From: Halichoerus grypus
Lineage: Eukaryota > Chordata > Mammalia > Carnivora > Phocidae
Assembly (NCBI RefSeq): GCF_964656455.1
Contig: NC_135717.1
Span: forward strand, 4,278,001-4,342,000
Direction: 5' to 3'
DNA: 64,000 nt
The translations under genes and the position numbers were made by a program. This document shows positions 10,801-22,560 of the stretch, in pieces (the first letter of the stretch is position 1; every line of letters begins with the position of its first letter). The notes beneath the pieces are model-generated. The model was given only the letters and a program-made list of their open reading frames with translations. It was not told the origin of the DNA and searched no databases.

Positions 10801-11407
10801 TGTCCTCCTTTATGTAAATACGGAAGTTTGTGGGGATCTAGTGCCGCAGAGTTGGTGGGTCCTCCCCCGCCCCATCATCCTCATTGGTTTTGTTCAGTTC
10901 TTTAGGAGCAGGAAGACTGGAAACCAACCGGTCCCCACGCTCCTGCCACATGAAAAAAATTTTTCCAATGCCTAGTATATGCCAGGAATCGGGCTAACCA
11001 CTGGGGGTGCAGCGGCAAATAAGACCCTGTCCCTCCCTCCTGGCACTCGCCTGCCTGTGTGCCTGGAGGGGACGCGTTCATCCTTCGACTGGCAACCTCC
11101 CATGCTCCCTGCTCTGTGAATCTCAGCTGACAGTGGGCTCCTCTGGAGGGCTGGGAGACATCGCCCTGCTCCAGAGTGCTGAATGAGGCCCAGACACATG
11201 GATGAGGCAGAGCAGATACCTGGAAGAAGTGTCACACCTCCCTAGATCCCACGTTTACATTTCATACCGAATCATCCCCTGACCTGGGGAGTTGCTGTGA
11301 GGCCAGGAGTCCAAGGTGTTCTGACGGCAGCTGCTAAAAGGGAAGGTCATTCCTTGCATGCCAACCTTGGAGGCGGGATGATCCCATCTTCCGTAGGAAG
11401 ATACATC
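10801..11407. other. Unassigned sequence, possible MIR trace
   Basis: A MIR/L2-like phrase ('ccaggaatcgggctaaccactgggggtgcagcggcaaataagaccctg') lies at 10983-11028. Otherwise nothing seen. Confidence 0.35.
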
Positions 11408-11425
11408 AAGAGACAAATGAATGAG

Positions 11426-11609
11426 GGGCGCCTGGGTGGCTCAGTTGGTTAAGCGACTGCCTTCGGCTCAGGTCATGATCCTGGAGTCCCGGGATCGAGT
11501 CCCACATCGGGCTCCCTGCTCAGCGGGGAGTCTGCTTCACCCTCTGACTGTCTCCCCTCTCATGCTCTCTCAAATAAATAAATAAAATCTTTAAAAAAAA
11601 AAAAAAAAA
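11426..11609 (+). mobile_element. CAN-SINE with perfect target duplication
   Basis: Full head to poly(A). Target duplication AAGAGACAAATGAATGAG at 11408-11425 and 11610-11627 is perfect, so the insertion is relatively young. Confidence 0.97.
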
Positions 11610-11627
11610 AAGAGACAAATGAATGAG

Positions 11628-12759
11628 AAATTCTTGCCTCGGCTCTGTGGTCTTTGGCATCAGCATACCTCCATTCTTCTCTTGCAGACTTGGTCTGTCT
11701 CCATCAATCAAACCACGCTCCTTTGTTCCTCAGACTGCGGGACAAAGCTTCGGGTTTGAAATCAGCCCCCAAATCAGCAGCCAAAATGGACACTCAGAGG
11801 CTTATCCTCTCTGAATCAACTCTTCATTAAAAACAATCCAAACAAAGAATAAGGACAAGGATACGAAGGCTACCTGAACAGTAAATGACATGTTTTTTTG
11901 GGGGGGGGGAGTTGTTTGTGTTTCTGTTTTCATCTAATGGTTTGGACTAAAGTGGGTGTTATTGTCACCGGGCCCCAAAGGATCGTGATTCTGTGATTCT
12001 CTGTTGCCATGGGGATGGGATTATATGATTCACATGCACAGCATGTTCTGTTGCTGAGGTAATCAAGGGCATCTTCACCCTCTCTCTCAGGGCTTGCTTT
12101 GTCACAGATATTAGCCAGGGGACAAAATAAGCTTGGGGCCTCAGGTGCCGAGAGAGAAAGGGAAATCAGCTCTGTGGGAGGTTTTGCAGGCAATGAAATT
12201 TCCCACCTGCTGGTTGATCTGGGTGGTCCCCTGGTGACAGCTGGAAACATGGATGGCCTGGTTGCTGGTGTCTTCAGAAAGCGAGGGCCGGGGTATGAGT
12301 TGGTGACTGCCATTTCACAGGGGCCTGCTGGTACCATGCTAGCTGGCGGCGGGAACCAGAAGGCTCGAGTGCTCCAGGTGTCAGAACCTTCCAGACCATG
12401 GGGAAAGGTGTCCGTGGGGAGGGCATAGCGTTGGAGTAGGAGTTAGGGAGCATGGTTCTAGTCCCCATCTGGTCACTAATTCACCAAACACTAAACTCTC
12501 TGGGCTGCCATTTAACTCAGGTGCATGATGGGGCTCCCGAAGCTCAGGGCCCCCATGAGGGCGCAAAGCACCCTGCAGGTGTCTGTGGCAAGGTGAGGAG
12601 CAGCTCGGCAGCAGAGGAGGCTGGAGGCTGCCCGACCTGTAAACGGTGGGCGCAGTGTCCAATGCCCGTAGCTCTCAGGCACTCGGGGCCTCCGTGGCTT
12701 CCGTTCTGGGGGGGAATCAAGAAATAAGTCAGGTTGTGTGTCTGTGTGTGTCGGGGGGA
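11628..12759. other. Unassigned sequence, no gene seen
   Basis: A run of G follows T at about 11893-11910. A weak MIR-like core lies near 12450-12540. Overlapping frames at 12.1-12.8 kb are on both strands and have no domain. Confidence 0.35.
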
Positions 12760-12945
12760 GCATTTTAGAACAAGGTGGTCGAGTCGCATTCTAGCTTTGC
12801 CACTTCTAATCTTGTACGATTGGGCCAAGTCATTCTTTTGTTTCTCCAACATCTCCAAGTGTTCGGTGCCAAAGCTCTCTGAGCTTCAGTTTACAAAACT
12901 GTGAAATGAAAAGCGCGATAATAAAAATTCGGAGGAGGAGAGGAA
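12760..12945 (+). repeat. MIR SINE
   Basis: MIR phrases in order: 'cgagtcgcattctagctttgccactt', 'gggccaagtcattc', 'tgagcttcagttt' and 'tgtgaaatgaaaagcgcgataataa'. Confidence 0.7.
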
Positions 12946-13780
12946 TGGAGAAGTGAATGTAAGTGTTAAAGAAACTGTGGAATTTCCCACAGCCTGGATT
13001 TTGCGGATTGTCTCATCGTGGGTCCATCCGACATACTTTTCTGCTGCTCCTTGTTTTTCCTGTAATGTGAGTAGTTAGATTCACAGGCCTGGCCAGGTTT
13101 TTTGGGTTTTTTTTGGGGGGGGGGGTTGGTTGGTTTGTTTTCAGAACTACTCACAGCTGATGTTGCTTATGACCATATAGATGAACAGAACGTCTGGCTT
13201 TCTCGTTTTTTTTTTAAAAAAGATGTCAGCAGTGGTTGGTGATCATTGCCTAAGGGTTCATTAGGGATTGCAAAACGATAAGTAGTATGATCTGATCGGT
13301 TCTGAATTTACAGATTACCCCTTATCAGTTACCTGATTACCAAAGAGTACTATTTATGTAGGAATGACAAGGTAATTTTTCCTCCTATATATACCCATTC
13401 TAAAAATAATGACTTGGTCTCCTAATATCTTCCAAAGGTGATTAATAAATATTTTTTTAATGTGTTGGCAGACATGGATTTTTGCCAATCCAACAGGTGA
13501 GAAATGGCCTCCCCTCACATCTCCCTTATAACGAATGAGGTTGAGCAATTTTTCATATGTCGAAGGGAACTTGCTTTTTTTCTGTGAACTGTTCATATCT
13601 AGTGCCCATGTTTAGATAGGGTTTTTGTCTTTTTTTTCTCTAATTTTTAGGATCTCCTTCTGTATTAGGCAGAGCAACCCTTTGTCTATGACCTGCATCA
13701 CAAATATTTTCCCTGGTACATCATTTGCCTTTCTACTCTGGCCATGGTATTTTAAGCTTTGTAAATGTTTTCTGTTTTCT

Positions 13781-13978
13781 TTTTTTTAAAAAGATTTTAT
13801 TTATTTTATTTGAGAGAAAGCATGTAAGTGAGCATGAGCAGGGGTAAGGGGTGAGGCAGAGAGAGAAGCAGACTCCCTGCTGAGCAGGGAGCCTGACAGG
13901 GGGCTCGACCCCAGGATCCTGAGATCATGACCTGAGCCAAAGGCAGATGCTCAACCAACTGAGCCATCCAGGCACCCC
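13781..13978 (-). mobile_element. CAN-SINE, antisense
   Basis: Target duplication 'tgttttctgttttc' at 13766-13779 versus 'tattttctattttc' at 13979-13992. Full length. Confidence 0.93.
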
Positions 13979-14514
13979 TATTTTCTATTTTCATTCAGTC
14001 AAATTTACTAATCTTTCCCATTATTGTGTCTGGATTTTGAGTTATATTTATAGGGAAGCTTTCTTCATTCCCAGTTACAGAGAAATTTCCTCATGTTTTC
14101 TTCTAATACTCATATGGTTTTGTTTTTGTTTCACATTGAAATCTCTGATTCATTTGAAATCTATTGAGTGTATGGTGTGAGGAATGGATCTAATTACATC
14201 TAATTCCATTAGGCCAGCCAGCTGTCCCAGCATCACACGTTGAAAAGCTCCCCCAGCCCCCTTACTGATTGGAAATGTTGCCTCTTGTACTTTGTTTTGC
14301 ATCTGTAGTTGGTTCTGCTTCTGGATTTTCCCTTCTGTTTCCGTGCCCTTCTGTCTGTGACTAGGCCAGCGTCTCATTTTAATGACAGAGGCTGTATATA
14401 TTTTTGAATATCTTGGAATGTGGCTGTATTTCAAGCACTATCAGGCTGTTCTTATTTCTTCTTGCCCAAATTATAATCTACTTGCTTTTAATTCCAGGGG
14501 AAGAAAACTAATGG

Positions 14515-14728
14515 TTTTTTTTTTTTTTAAGATTTTATTTATTTATTTGACAGAGAGAGACATAGAGAGAGAGGGAATACAAGCAGGGGGAGTGGGAGAG
14601 GGAGAAGCAGGCTTCCCGCTGAGCCAGGAGCCCGATGCAGGGCTTGATGCGGGGCTCGATCCCAGGACCCCGGGATCGTGACCTGAGCTGAAGGCAGACG
14701 CTTAACTACTGAGCCACCCAAGTGCCCC
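14515..14728 (-). mobile_element. CAN-SINE, antisense
   Basis: Long T run then AAGATTTTATTT, ending 'gagccacccaagtgcccc'. It contains a small internal duplication (GATGCAGGGCTT / GATGCGGGGCTC at about 14633-14660). Confidence 0.93.
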
Positions 14729-15056
14729 CTTTTTTTGAGATCTTGTTAAATTTATAGATTAACCTAGGGAGGACTGACATCTTCGTGATGATCTATCCAG
14801 GAATGTGACATGACTTTTCATTTGTTCAAGCTCCCCTTTGGCCTTCCAAAAGTGTTTTTATAGCTTCTTATATGAATTTTAGATATTTCTTTGTAAGATT
14901 ATGCTTAAGTATTTTATTTTATTTTTTTATCACCAATAGGGTCATCTCTTCCATTATACCTTTTTCTTCCAATATATCTTTTCAATGACTTATGTTTTTT
15001 GCATATAGATTTTTGCATGCTGGTTTTAAGACTTGCTTCTTTTACAAAATGCTTTT

Positions 15057-15267
15057 TATTTTTATTTTTTTATTTTTTTTAAAGATTTATTTATTTATTT
15101 GAGAGAGAGAGAGAATGAGAGAGAGCACATGAGAAGGGTTAGGGTCAGAGGGAGAAGCAGACTCCCCGCCGAGCAGGGAGCCCAATGCGGGACTCGATCC
15201 AGGGACTCCAGGATCATGACCTGAGCCGAAGGCAGTTGCTTAGCCAACTGAGCCACCCAGGCACCCC
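15057..15267 (-). mobile_element. CAN-SINE, antisense, first of a tandem pair
   Basis: Flanked by AAAATGCTTTTT at 15046-15057 and AAAATGCTCTTT at 15268-15279. Confidence 0.93.
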
Positions 15268-15278
15268 AAAATGCTCTT

Positions 15279-15464
15279 TTTTTAAAAAAAGATTTTATTT
15301 ATTTATTTGAGAGAGAGAGAGACAGTGAGAGAGAGCACGAGTGGGGAGGAGAGGGAGAATCAGACTCCCCACTGAGCAGGAAGCCCAACATGGATCTCCA
15401 TCCCAGGACCCTGGATCATGACCTGAGCAGACACTTAACTGACTAAGCCACCTGGGCACCCCCC
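15279..15464 (-). mobile_element. CAN-SINE, antisense, second of a tandem pair
   Basis: Shares the middle AAAATGCTCTTT with the copy to its left and is closed by GAAATGCTCTTA at 15465-15476. Confidence 0.93.
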
Positions 15465-15888
15465 GAAATGCTCTTATATTGTAGTTTTTTTCCATATGGT
15501 CACATGATCTGAAATTGTAGTTTTATCTCTTTCTTTGCTCTAATTTGCTTTTTCTTGTTCCATTACAGTGAATAACTCCAACATGGTGTTAAGGAGTGGG
15601 AAAGCGGCCTTACCTTAGCGGGAAAGTTTCCAGTATTTTATTTTTATCATGTTAAGGAAGTATTCATTAATTCCTATTTTATATAGCATTTTTATCATGA
15701 ATGGGTATTGACTTTTTAAAAATGCCTTCTGCTACTTCTAATGCTACTTCATACAAATTTTCCCCTTGGTCCTATTATTATAATATACTAACAACTCTTC
15801 CCACATTGAACCATCCTTACAATCCTGTTGGAAACTCTGCTTGATACAATGTCTTGCTTTTATTTTATTTTTTAAAGCTTTTATTTTT

Positions 15889-16074
15889 GGGGCACCTGGG
15901 TGGCTCAGTTGGTTAAGCATCTGCCTTTGGCTCAGGTCATGAACCCAGGGTCCTGGGGTCGAGCCCTGCATTGGGCTCCCTGCTTAGTGGGGAGCCTGCT
16001 TCTCCCTCTGCTCCCCACTCTTGCTCTCTTTCGCTATCTCTGTCTCTCTCTCAAATAAATAAATAAAATCTTTA
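15889..16074 (+). mobile_element. CAN-SINE inserted into the tail of an older SINE
   Basis: Flanked by TTTAAAGCTTTTATTTTT (15870s-15880s) and TTTAAAGATTTTATTTTT (16070s-16080s), both part of the T-rich tail of the older antisense SINE to the right. Confidence 0.93.
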
Positions 16075-16178
16075 AAGATTTTATTTTTAAGTAATCTCTA
16101 TCCCCAACGTGGGGCTCAAACTCACAACCTGGAGATCAAGAGTCACATGCTCTGCTGACTGAGCCAGCCAGGTGCTCC
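16075..16178 (-). mobile_element. Short tRNA-like CAN-SINE, antisense, split
   Basis: Ends with 'gactgagccagccaggtgctcc'. Its own target duplication CAATGTCTT lies at 15847-15855 and 16179-16187, outside the younger SINE that interrupts its tail. Confidence 0.88.
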
Positions 16179-16413
16179 CAATGTCTTATTTTTAAAATAG
16201 GATTCTGTTTGCTAGTATTTTATTTAAGATTTTTGCATATTTCATAAATAAAGTTGGTCTGAAAGTTTCTTTCTGGTGTGTAATCTTTGTTAACATTTGG
16301 CATAAATGGCATATTTGCTTCATAGAAATATTTTGGAAATTTTCCTACTTTTTCTATGTTCTGGAAAAGCTTGAGAACAACTGGAATCGTGTGATCTTTA
16401 AAGGTTTGGTATA

Positions 16414-16521
16414 GGGGCGCCTGGTTGGCTCAGTCAGTGGAGTGTGTGACTCTTGATCTTGGGGTTGTGAGTTTGAGCCGCACGTTGGGCCTAGAGCCCA
16501 CTTAAAGAAAAAATTTTTTAA
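16414..16521 (+). mobile_element. Short CAN-SINE variant with perfect target duplication
   Basis: A ~108-bp variant ('ggctcagtcagtggagtgtgtgactcttgatcttggggttgtgagtttgagcc' type body, no CT tract). Target duplication TTAAAGGTTTGGTATA at 16398-16413 and 16522-16537 is perfect. Confidence 0.93.
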
Positions 16522-17284
16522 TTAAAGGTTTGGTATAATTTCTCTATTAATAAATGATGGGGAGCTGGTGCTTTTCAGTTATTTTCCTCTGTTTCTTCTT
16601 TGGTAATTGATCTATTCAGGCTTTCTGTCTCCAATGGGGTCAATTTCGATTAATGGCATTTTTCTAAAAAACTGTAAGTTTCTCGTAGGTTTCCTATTCT
16701 TTGCATAGAGTTCCGGGTTTTCTAATTTATTTGCCTAGAGTTGTGCAAAATAAACTAGTGTCTTATTATTTTGCAAAATATCCCTGTTTTGGTAGCTATC
16801 TCCCCTTTATCCTTTCTGATGGAGACTCACCAGATTTAACTGAAGGCACCCTGCCTTTACCAGGGAGGTGCTCCTTGATAAAATCCATACGCAACTCAAC
16901 GTCATTCAGGTGCAGAGAATGAGTTAAAGCGGAACAGAGACGGAAAGGCCTAGCTTATATGGGAAAGTACATTAAGCAGGAGAAAGTAGGTGCTGTTACA
17001 CATTTGTTAATTTTTCAAGGAGCATTATTGATAAAGACATGTGTGTGGATGTTGCCCCCAAGCCCTGCTGCTTCCCACATAAGGTCACGATTAACCTTTC
17101 GAAGGGGTATTTCCCTCAAACGAGTTTTAAGTTTATAGGTTAGAAATCCTAGATAATTGGTATCTAGATGAAGAAGAAACCAAGAAAGTTTTCTGTTTCA
17201 CTCCTACTCCATCTACTCTCCTCCCCTTCTGCTCTGGGTCAAGGCTGAAAATCCGGGTGTAAACAATAGAGCACCATCCTTCAG

Positions 17285-17500
17285 CGTGCTGGCTTTGGAT
17301 TCAGAAAGGCTGAATTTTTAAGGCTTTTAAGTATGTGAGTTTGCAATGTAAGTCATTTCATTCCCTCTAAACCTCGGGATCCTCATTGTAAATCAGAGAT
17401 TCTAACCATACCTGGCTCACAGGGTTGTAGTGAGAATCCAACAAATCCTGCATGGAGACGGTTGGTCCAGTGGCTGGTGCTCAGTAAGGAATCAGTTCAT
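17285..17500 (+). repeat. MIR SINE
   Basis: MIR phrases in order: 'ctttggattcagaaaggctgaa', 'aacctcgggatcctcattgtaaatcagagattctaaccatacctggctcacagggttgtagtgag', 'ggctggtgctcagtaagg'. Confidence 0.75.
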
Positions 17501-17601
17501 GTGAATCAGGAGTGCTGGTGCGTGACATGGCAGGGCAGGCTCTTGGGACGCTGTCTGACCTGGGAAAGGGGATATGGATGTCAGATTTGATTTTTATTTC
17601 A

Positions 17602-17759
17602 TTTTTTAAAGATTTATTTATTTATTTTAGAGGGGGAGGGGCAGAGGGAGAGGGAGAGAATCTCAAGCAGACTCCCCACTGATCTCATGACTCTGAGATC
17701 ATGACCTGAGCAGAAATCAAAAGTCCGACACTCAACCGACTGCACCACCCAGGCGCCCC
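17602..17759 (-). mobile_element. CAN-SINE, antisense
   Basis: TTTTTTAAAGATTTATTTATT at the left, CCACCCAGGCGCCCC at the right; the middle is slightly shortened. Confidence 0.92.
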
Positions 17760-17881
17760 TGCTCTCAGATTTTAAACTGCTGGGATGACAGTAACTTTGC
17801 TGGCATTTTCTTGATTGTGTGGGCGAGGGGCTTGTGCTGTGGTTATTTTTTTTCTCAAAGTCAACCTTTCTTTAAAAATTA

Positions 17882-18070
17882 TTTTTTAAAAGATTTTATT
17901 TATTTATTTGACACACAGAGGGAGAGAGAGCACAAGTAGGGGGAGCAGGAGAGGGAGAAGCAGGCTCCCCACTGAGCAGAGAGCTGGACACGGGGCTCGA
18001 TCCTAGGACCCTAGGATCATGACCTGAGCCGAAGGCAGGCGCTTCACCGACCAAGCCACTCAGGCATCCC
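17882..18070 (-). mobile_element. CAN-SINE, antisense
   Basis: AAAAGATTTTATTTATTTATTTGAC start and 'aagccactcaggcatccc' end; a relatively diverged copy. Confidence 0.92.
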
Positions 18071-18074
18071 GCAA

Positions 18075-20930
18075 CTCTTTTTTTAATTGATAAAATTTTT
18101 TAAGAGTGGTTTTAGGTTCACAGCATCTTGAATGGAAAGCATAGGGAGTTCCTATTTATGCCCCGTTCCCACACATGCATATAGTAGTGGTCTATATATA
18201 ATAGTCGTCCCCCTGACTACCGCCATTCTATATCACAGTGCTACACATGGGACAGTCGAAGAAGTCACAGTGACACATCAGTATCACCCAAAGTCTATTT
18301 CTTACATTAGGGTTCACGCTTGGTCTTATACGTTCTACGGGTTCGATTGAATGTATGATGACATTTATCTACCACTGTTGTATCACAGAGAATTGTTTCA
18401 CTGCTTTAAAAACCCTGTGCTCCACCTATTCATCCCTCCTTCCCTCCTAACCCCTAGCGAGTGCTGATCTTTTACTGTCTCCATAGTTTCACCTTCTCCA
18501 GAATGTCATAGAGTTGGAATCATACCATATGCAGCCTTTTCAGATTGGCTTCTTTCACTTGGTAGTATGCATTTAAGGTCCTTCCATATCTTTTCATGAC
18601 TTGATAGCTCATTTCTCTTTTAGCATTGAATAATTTTCCATTGTCTGGATGGACCACAGCTTCTATATGCATTCGCCTACAGAAGAACATCTTGATTGCT
18701 TCCAGGTTTTGGCAATTATGAATAAAAGCTGCCATAAAAATCACGTTTTTGTATGGACATAGGTTTTCAACTCCATTGGGTAGATAGCAAAGAAGCGTGA
18801 TTGCTGGATCATATGGTAGGACTATCTTCAGTTTTATAAGAAATTGCCTGTCTTCCAAAGAGGCTGCACCATTTTGCACTCCCACCAGCAGTGAACGAGA
18901 CTTCTATTGTTCCACATCCTCACCAGCATTTGGTGTTCTCGGTGTTGGATTCTGACCATTCTCAGAGATGTGAGATCATTGTGTATCTCGTTGTTTTTTT
19001 TAATTATATTTATTTATTTGACAGAGAGAGACACAGCGAGAGAGGGAACACAAGCGGGGGGAGTGGGAGAGGGAGAAGCAGGCTTCCGGTGGAGCAGGGA
19101 GCCCGATGTGGGGCTCGATCCCAGGATCCTGGGATCATGACCTGAGCCGAAGACACTTAACGACTGAGCCACCCAGGTGCCCCTCATTGTTGTTTTAATT
19201 TGTGATTGTCAGTGGCATATGCATGCAGGGCGGGTCTGTTCACAACAAATTCATCAGTTTTGTTTGTCTGAGAAGGTATTTCTCTTTCACCTTTGAAGCA
19301 TAATTTTGCAGGTCACACGATTCTAAGTTGGTGGGTTGTTTTTCTTTAAACACTTCAAATATTTTACTCTATCCTCTTCTTGCTTGCATGGTTTCTGAGG
19401 AGAAGTCACACTAATTCTTATCTTTGTTCCTCTACAGGTAAGCTGATTTTTTCCTCTGGCTTCTTTCAGGATTTTTTTCTTTATCTTTATTTTCTGAAGT
19501 TTGAATATGATATGGCCAGATACAGTTTTTTGTTTTTTATTTGTTTGTTTTTGTGTGTTTGGACATTTATCCTGTTTGGTGTTTTCTGAGCTTTCTGGAT
19601 CTGAGGTTTGGTGTGTAACATAAATTTTGGGAAATTCTCATTTTTGTTCCAAATATTCCTTCTCTTCCTTTCTCTCTTCTCCTACTGGTATTTCTGTGAC
19701 ATATATATCATTTTTCTATACATAGTTCTTGGATATTCTGTTCTGGTTTTTCATTCTTTCTTTTTTTTTTTTTGCTTTTTAAATTTTTTCAGGTTTCTAC
19801 TGAGATGTCCTCAAGCTCAGGGATTCTGTCCTCACATGTGTCCAGTCCACTGATAAGCCCATCAAAGACATTTTTTATTTCGGTTGTGGTGATTTTGATT
19901 TCTAGTATTTCCTTTTTATTCTTTCTGAGAATTTCCATCACCCTGCCTACATTATTCATCTGTACTTACATACTGTTTGCTCTTTCCATTAAAGCCCCTA
20001 CCATATTAATCAGTTTTTAAAATTTTTTGGTCTGATAAGCCAACGTTTCTGCCATACCTGATTCTTGGTCTGATGATTGTTCAGTCTCTTCAAACTGTTT
20101 CTTGCCTTTTAATATGCCTTGTAATTTTGTCTTGATTGCTAGATGTGATGCACTGGGTAAAAACTCTGCTGTAACGGGCCGTTAGTAATGTGGTGGGAAG
20201 GTGTTGGGGAGGGGGAGCATTTATAGTCCAATGATTAGGTCTCAGTTTTTTAGCCAACCTGTGCATCTGGACTATGAACCTCAGAGATGCTGCTTAGTCC
20301 GCCTCCCCCACCGGGTGGGATAGTATAGCTGGAGTGGGCCAGAGCTGAGTACTTCCCTTCCTCGGGTCAATTAGGCTCTGATAAAACCCCAGTAGGCTAG
20401 GCTCTGGTTAACTAGTTTCTCCTGAGGGCAGGCTTGTTAAGAAGAACAGAAAGCTCTGGTGTATTTCAAAATGGTTACCTTTCCCTTCCCCCTGCAGGAA
20501 GCATGAGGCCATTTTCCTCCCCTCTTCACTGTGAGCACCGCGTGAAACTCCTGAGGTAAAAGTCACGAAGGTGTGCCCCCCTCCCAAGGTTTGGACTCTT
20601 GGACTTGTCCACACTGAGCCTCCAGCAATTCATCCACTACAGTTCAGGTTTTCTTAACCCGGACTGGTTCATGTGGAGGTTTCTGCTCTGGTAAGTTGTG
20701 ATTCTCAGAATCTGCCTGCTTGTCTGTATCTTTAGTTTGGGAGCCAGTCGCTTGCCCTGTGACCTCGTGTCTCTGATGGATCTAAGTAGAGCTGTTGATT
20801 TTTTAGTTTGCTCAGTTTTTAATTTGTTGTTAGGATAGGGTGGCAACTTCTGAGCTCCTTAATCTGCTGTGGTATTTACAGATACACAGTTGACTTGTTG
20901 GGATCTTGGAAAAGTGGGACCACAATAGCC
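18075..20930 (-). mobile_element. Old L1/HAL1-type element, antisense
   Basis: Left part is antisense 3' region ('ggatcatatggtaggac', 'gctgcaccattttgcactcccaccagcagtg' at 18810-18895). Right part from about 19250 is antisense ORF1 and 5' region ('gtttgaatatgatatggcca', 'ggtatttctgtgacatat', 'cttttaatatgccttgtaattttg'). ORF2 is largely absent between them, so it is either an internally deleted L1 or a HAL1-type element. One SINE interrupts at 18994-19183. Confidence 0.65.
18994..19183 (-). mobile_element. CAN-SINE, antisense
   Basis: Flanked by CTCGTTGTTTT and CTCATTGTTGTTTT-like targets (18988 and 19183). Confidence 0.93.
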
Positions 20931-21638
20931 TTGGGGGAGAATTGATCCACATTGGAGATGCTGAAGGAAGCATTAGTTTTGATGGGAGATGGTGCAGACT
21001 TTAAAGAAGGATGGCAGAATCTATTTAGGCACCTGAGACCCACATAGGTGGGGCTACGCAGAATTTTTAAAGTCAGGGGTAAGAAATTAGGTTATTTAAA
21101 TTTTTCTAAGAAGGAGGAGATTTCAGTATGGGATATTAATTCCTCAGCTGAAGCTCGGATGATATCAGGAGTTCGTAATCCTGAAACCTGGGATTTTTTA
21201 TAGCGTTGTCTTTTGTTACTTTGTGTTACCGTGCTGTCATTGGCTGTTTGTTAGATTATCGGTTGTCTTGCAAAAGCATGGGGCTGCCTTCTCATTGGGG
21301 GTGAGTTTCCATATTTGGAAAGAGATTTGACGCAGTGAAGTCTTTCCTGAGGGTGGGGAATCAATGAGGGAGCCCTATGATTACCCCATCCTTGGGACAA
21401 AGAGGGTAACCCGGGTGAAGCCCCGTAGACTCCCTGAGTTGAGGAGCCCAGGGAGACCAAAGTGGTTAGAGGTCTCAGGACAGATTGCCAGAGAGCGCTA
21501 GATAGAATGTCCTATAATATCACTGGAAGGTAGATCATGAGAAGTTAAAAAACATACTGTGAATGGCAAGCAACCCCTAAAAACATAAAGAGTTACAGCT
21601 AATGAGCCAACAAAAGAGATAAAGTGTTAACTGTTACA
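20931..21638. other. Unassigned sequence, no gene seen
   Basis: Lies between an L1 and an antisense LTR. It could hold eroded internal retroviral sequence, but I recognise nothing in it. Confidence 0.35.
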
Positions 21639-22019
21639 TGTGGGGCGATGATCAGGTGGGGGCTGGCAGTGCGGGTGGTGGAAGGATTCACCTGAGGCAG
21701 AACAAAGGAGAATGAAGTTTATTGAATTCACTGCAAGGGAAATGTGGGCAGGAGAGCAGAGGGGAGGCTGTCTGCCAGGACGTCGTGACGGGGGGGCTAG
21801 AGTTAAGGGGGAGTGAGGAGGTATGGGAACATACAGAATTTCCCTTTTGTGGACCTGTGCCCGCTCGCAAGTAGCCCATTGGTGAGTTAGGGCCTATGGC
21901 TATTTCAAGGTGGGTCGCCTGATGGGCCTGTTTGCATTCAGCCCGGTGGCCCCTGTGGGCCCTTGTGCCTTACTCATGTTTCCGTTGCTCAAGCCTGTTG
22001 CCTGAAAGTGGCCTCTACA
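21639..22019 (-). mobile_element. Probable solo LTR of an endogenous retrovirus, antisense
   Basis: On the minus strand it begins TGTAGAGGCCACTTTC and ends ATCGCCCCACA (TG...CA), with an AATAAA signal ('aataaacttcattctcc') about 80 bp before the end, as in R/U5 of gamma-type LTRs. No primer-binding site starting TGG follows it, so it looks solo. Family not recognised. Confidence 0.5.
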
Positions 22020-22021
22020 CT

Positions 22022-22390
22022 ATAGGCTGAATATGTGTCCCCCCCACCCCCGCATCCCCATTGCCTAAATTCCTATGTTGAAATCTAACCCCAAATGTGA
22101 TTATATTAGGAGGCGTGGCCTTGGGGAGGTCCTGAGGGTGGGGCCCTCATCAGTGGAATTTGTGTCTTATAAAAGAGACCCCAGAGAGCTCCCTCCCCCT
22201 TCCCACCACGTGAGGACACCGTGAGAAGTCCTGAGTCTATAAACCTGGGAACAGGTCCTCCCTAGACACTGAATCTGCTGCCACCTTGATCTTGGACTTC
22301 CCAGCCTCCAGAACTGTGAGAAATGATTGCTGTTTATAAGCTGCCCTGTCTACGGTATTCTGTTTTAACAGCCTGATGGTCTGAGGCAGG
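22022..22390 (+). mobile_element. MaLR-type (MLT1/MST-like) LTR
   Basis: 'tataggctgaatatgtgtccccc' start, 'cctatgttgaaatctaaccccaaatgtgat', 'gtgaggacacc', and 'ccttgatcttggacttcccagcctccagaactgtgagaaat' near the end are MaLR LTR landmarks. It abuts the antisense LTR to its left. Confidence 0.75.
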
Positions 22391-22429
22391 AATCATTAAA
22401 AAATATGTATATATTTTTTTTCAATCTAA

Positions 22430-22560
22430 AAATGGCAGGGAAATATGGAAAGGAGAATAAAAAGCAAATAGGACAAACAGAAACCAAATAGCAAGATGAG
22501 AGATTTAAACCCAAATATATTAATGACCATATTAAATGTGAATGGTCTTTGTATGATTTT
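22430..22560 (+). repeat. L1 fragment, sense
   Basis: 'aggacaaacagaaaccaaatagcaagatg' and 'ttaaatgtgaatggtctttg' correspond to the region just before and at the start of L1 ORF2. Confidence 0.5.

Larger units (their letters stand above)
13200..16830 (-). mobile_element. Old L1 element, antisense, broken by seven SINEs
   Basis: Antisense L1 3' UTR phrases (e.g. around 13480-13780 and 14000-14200) grade into antisense ORF2-derived sequence (14740-15050, 16200-16800). No long frame survives. Seven CAN-SINEs are embedded, two pairs of which share or nest in the same target. Confidence 0.7.
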
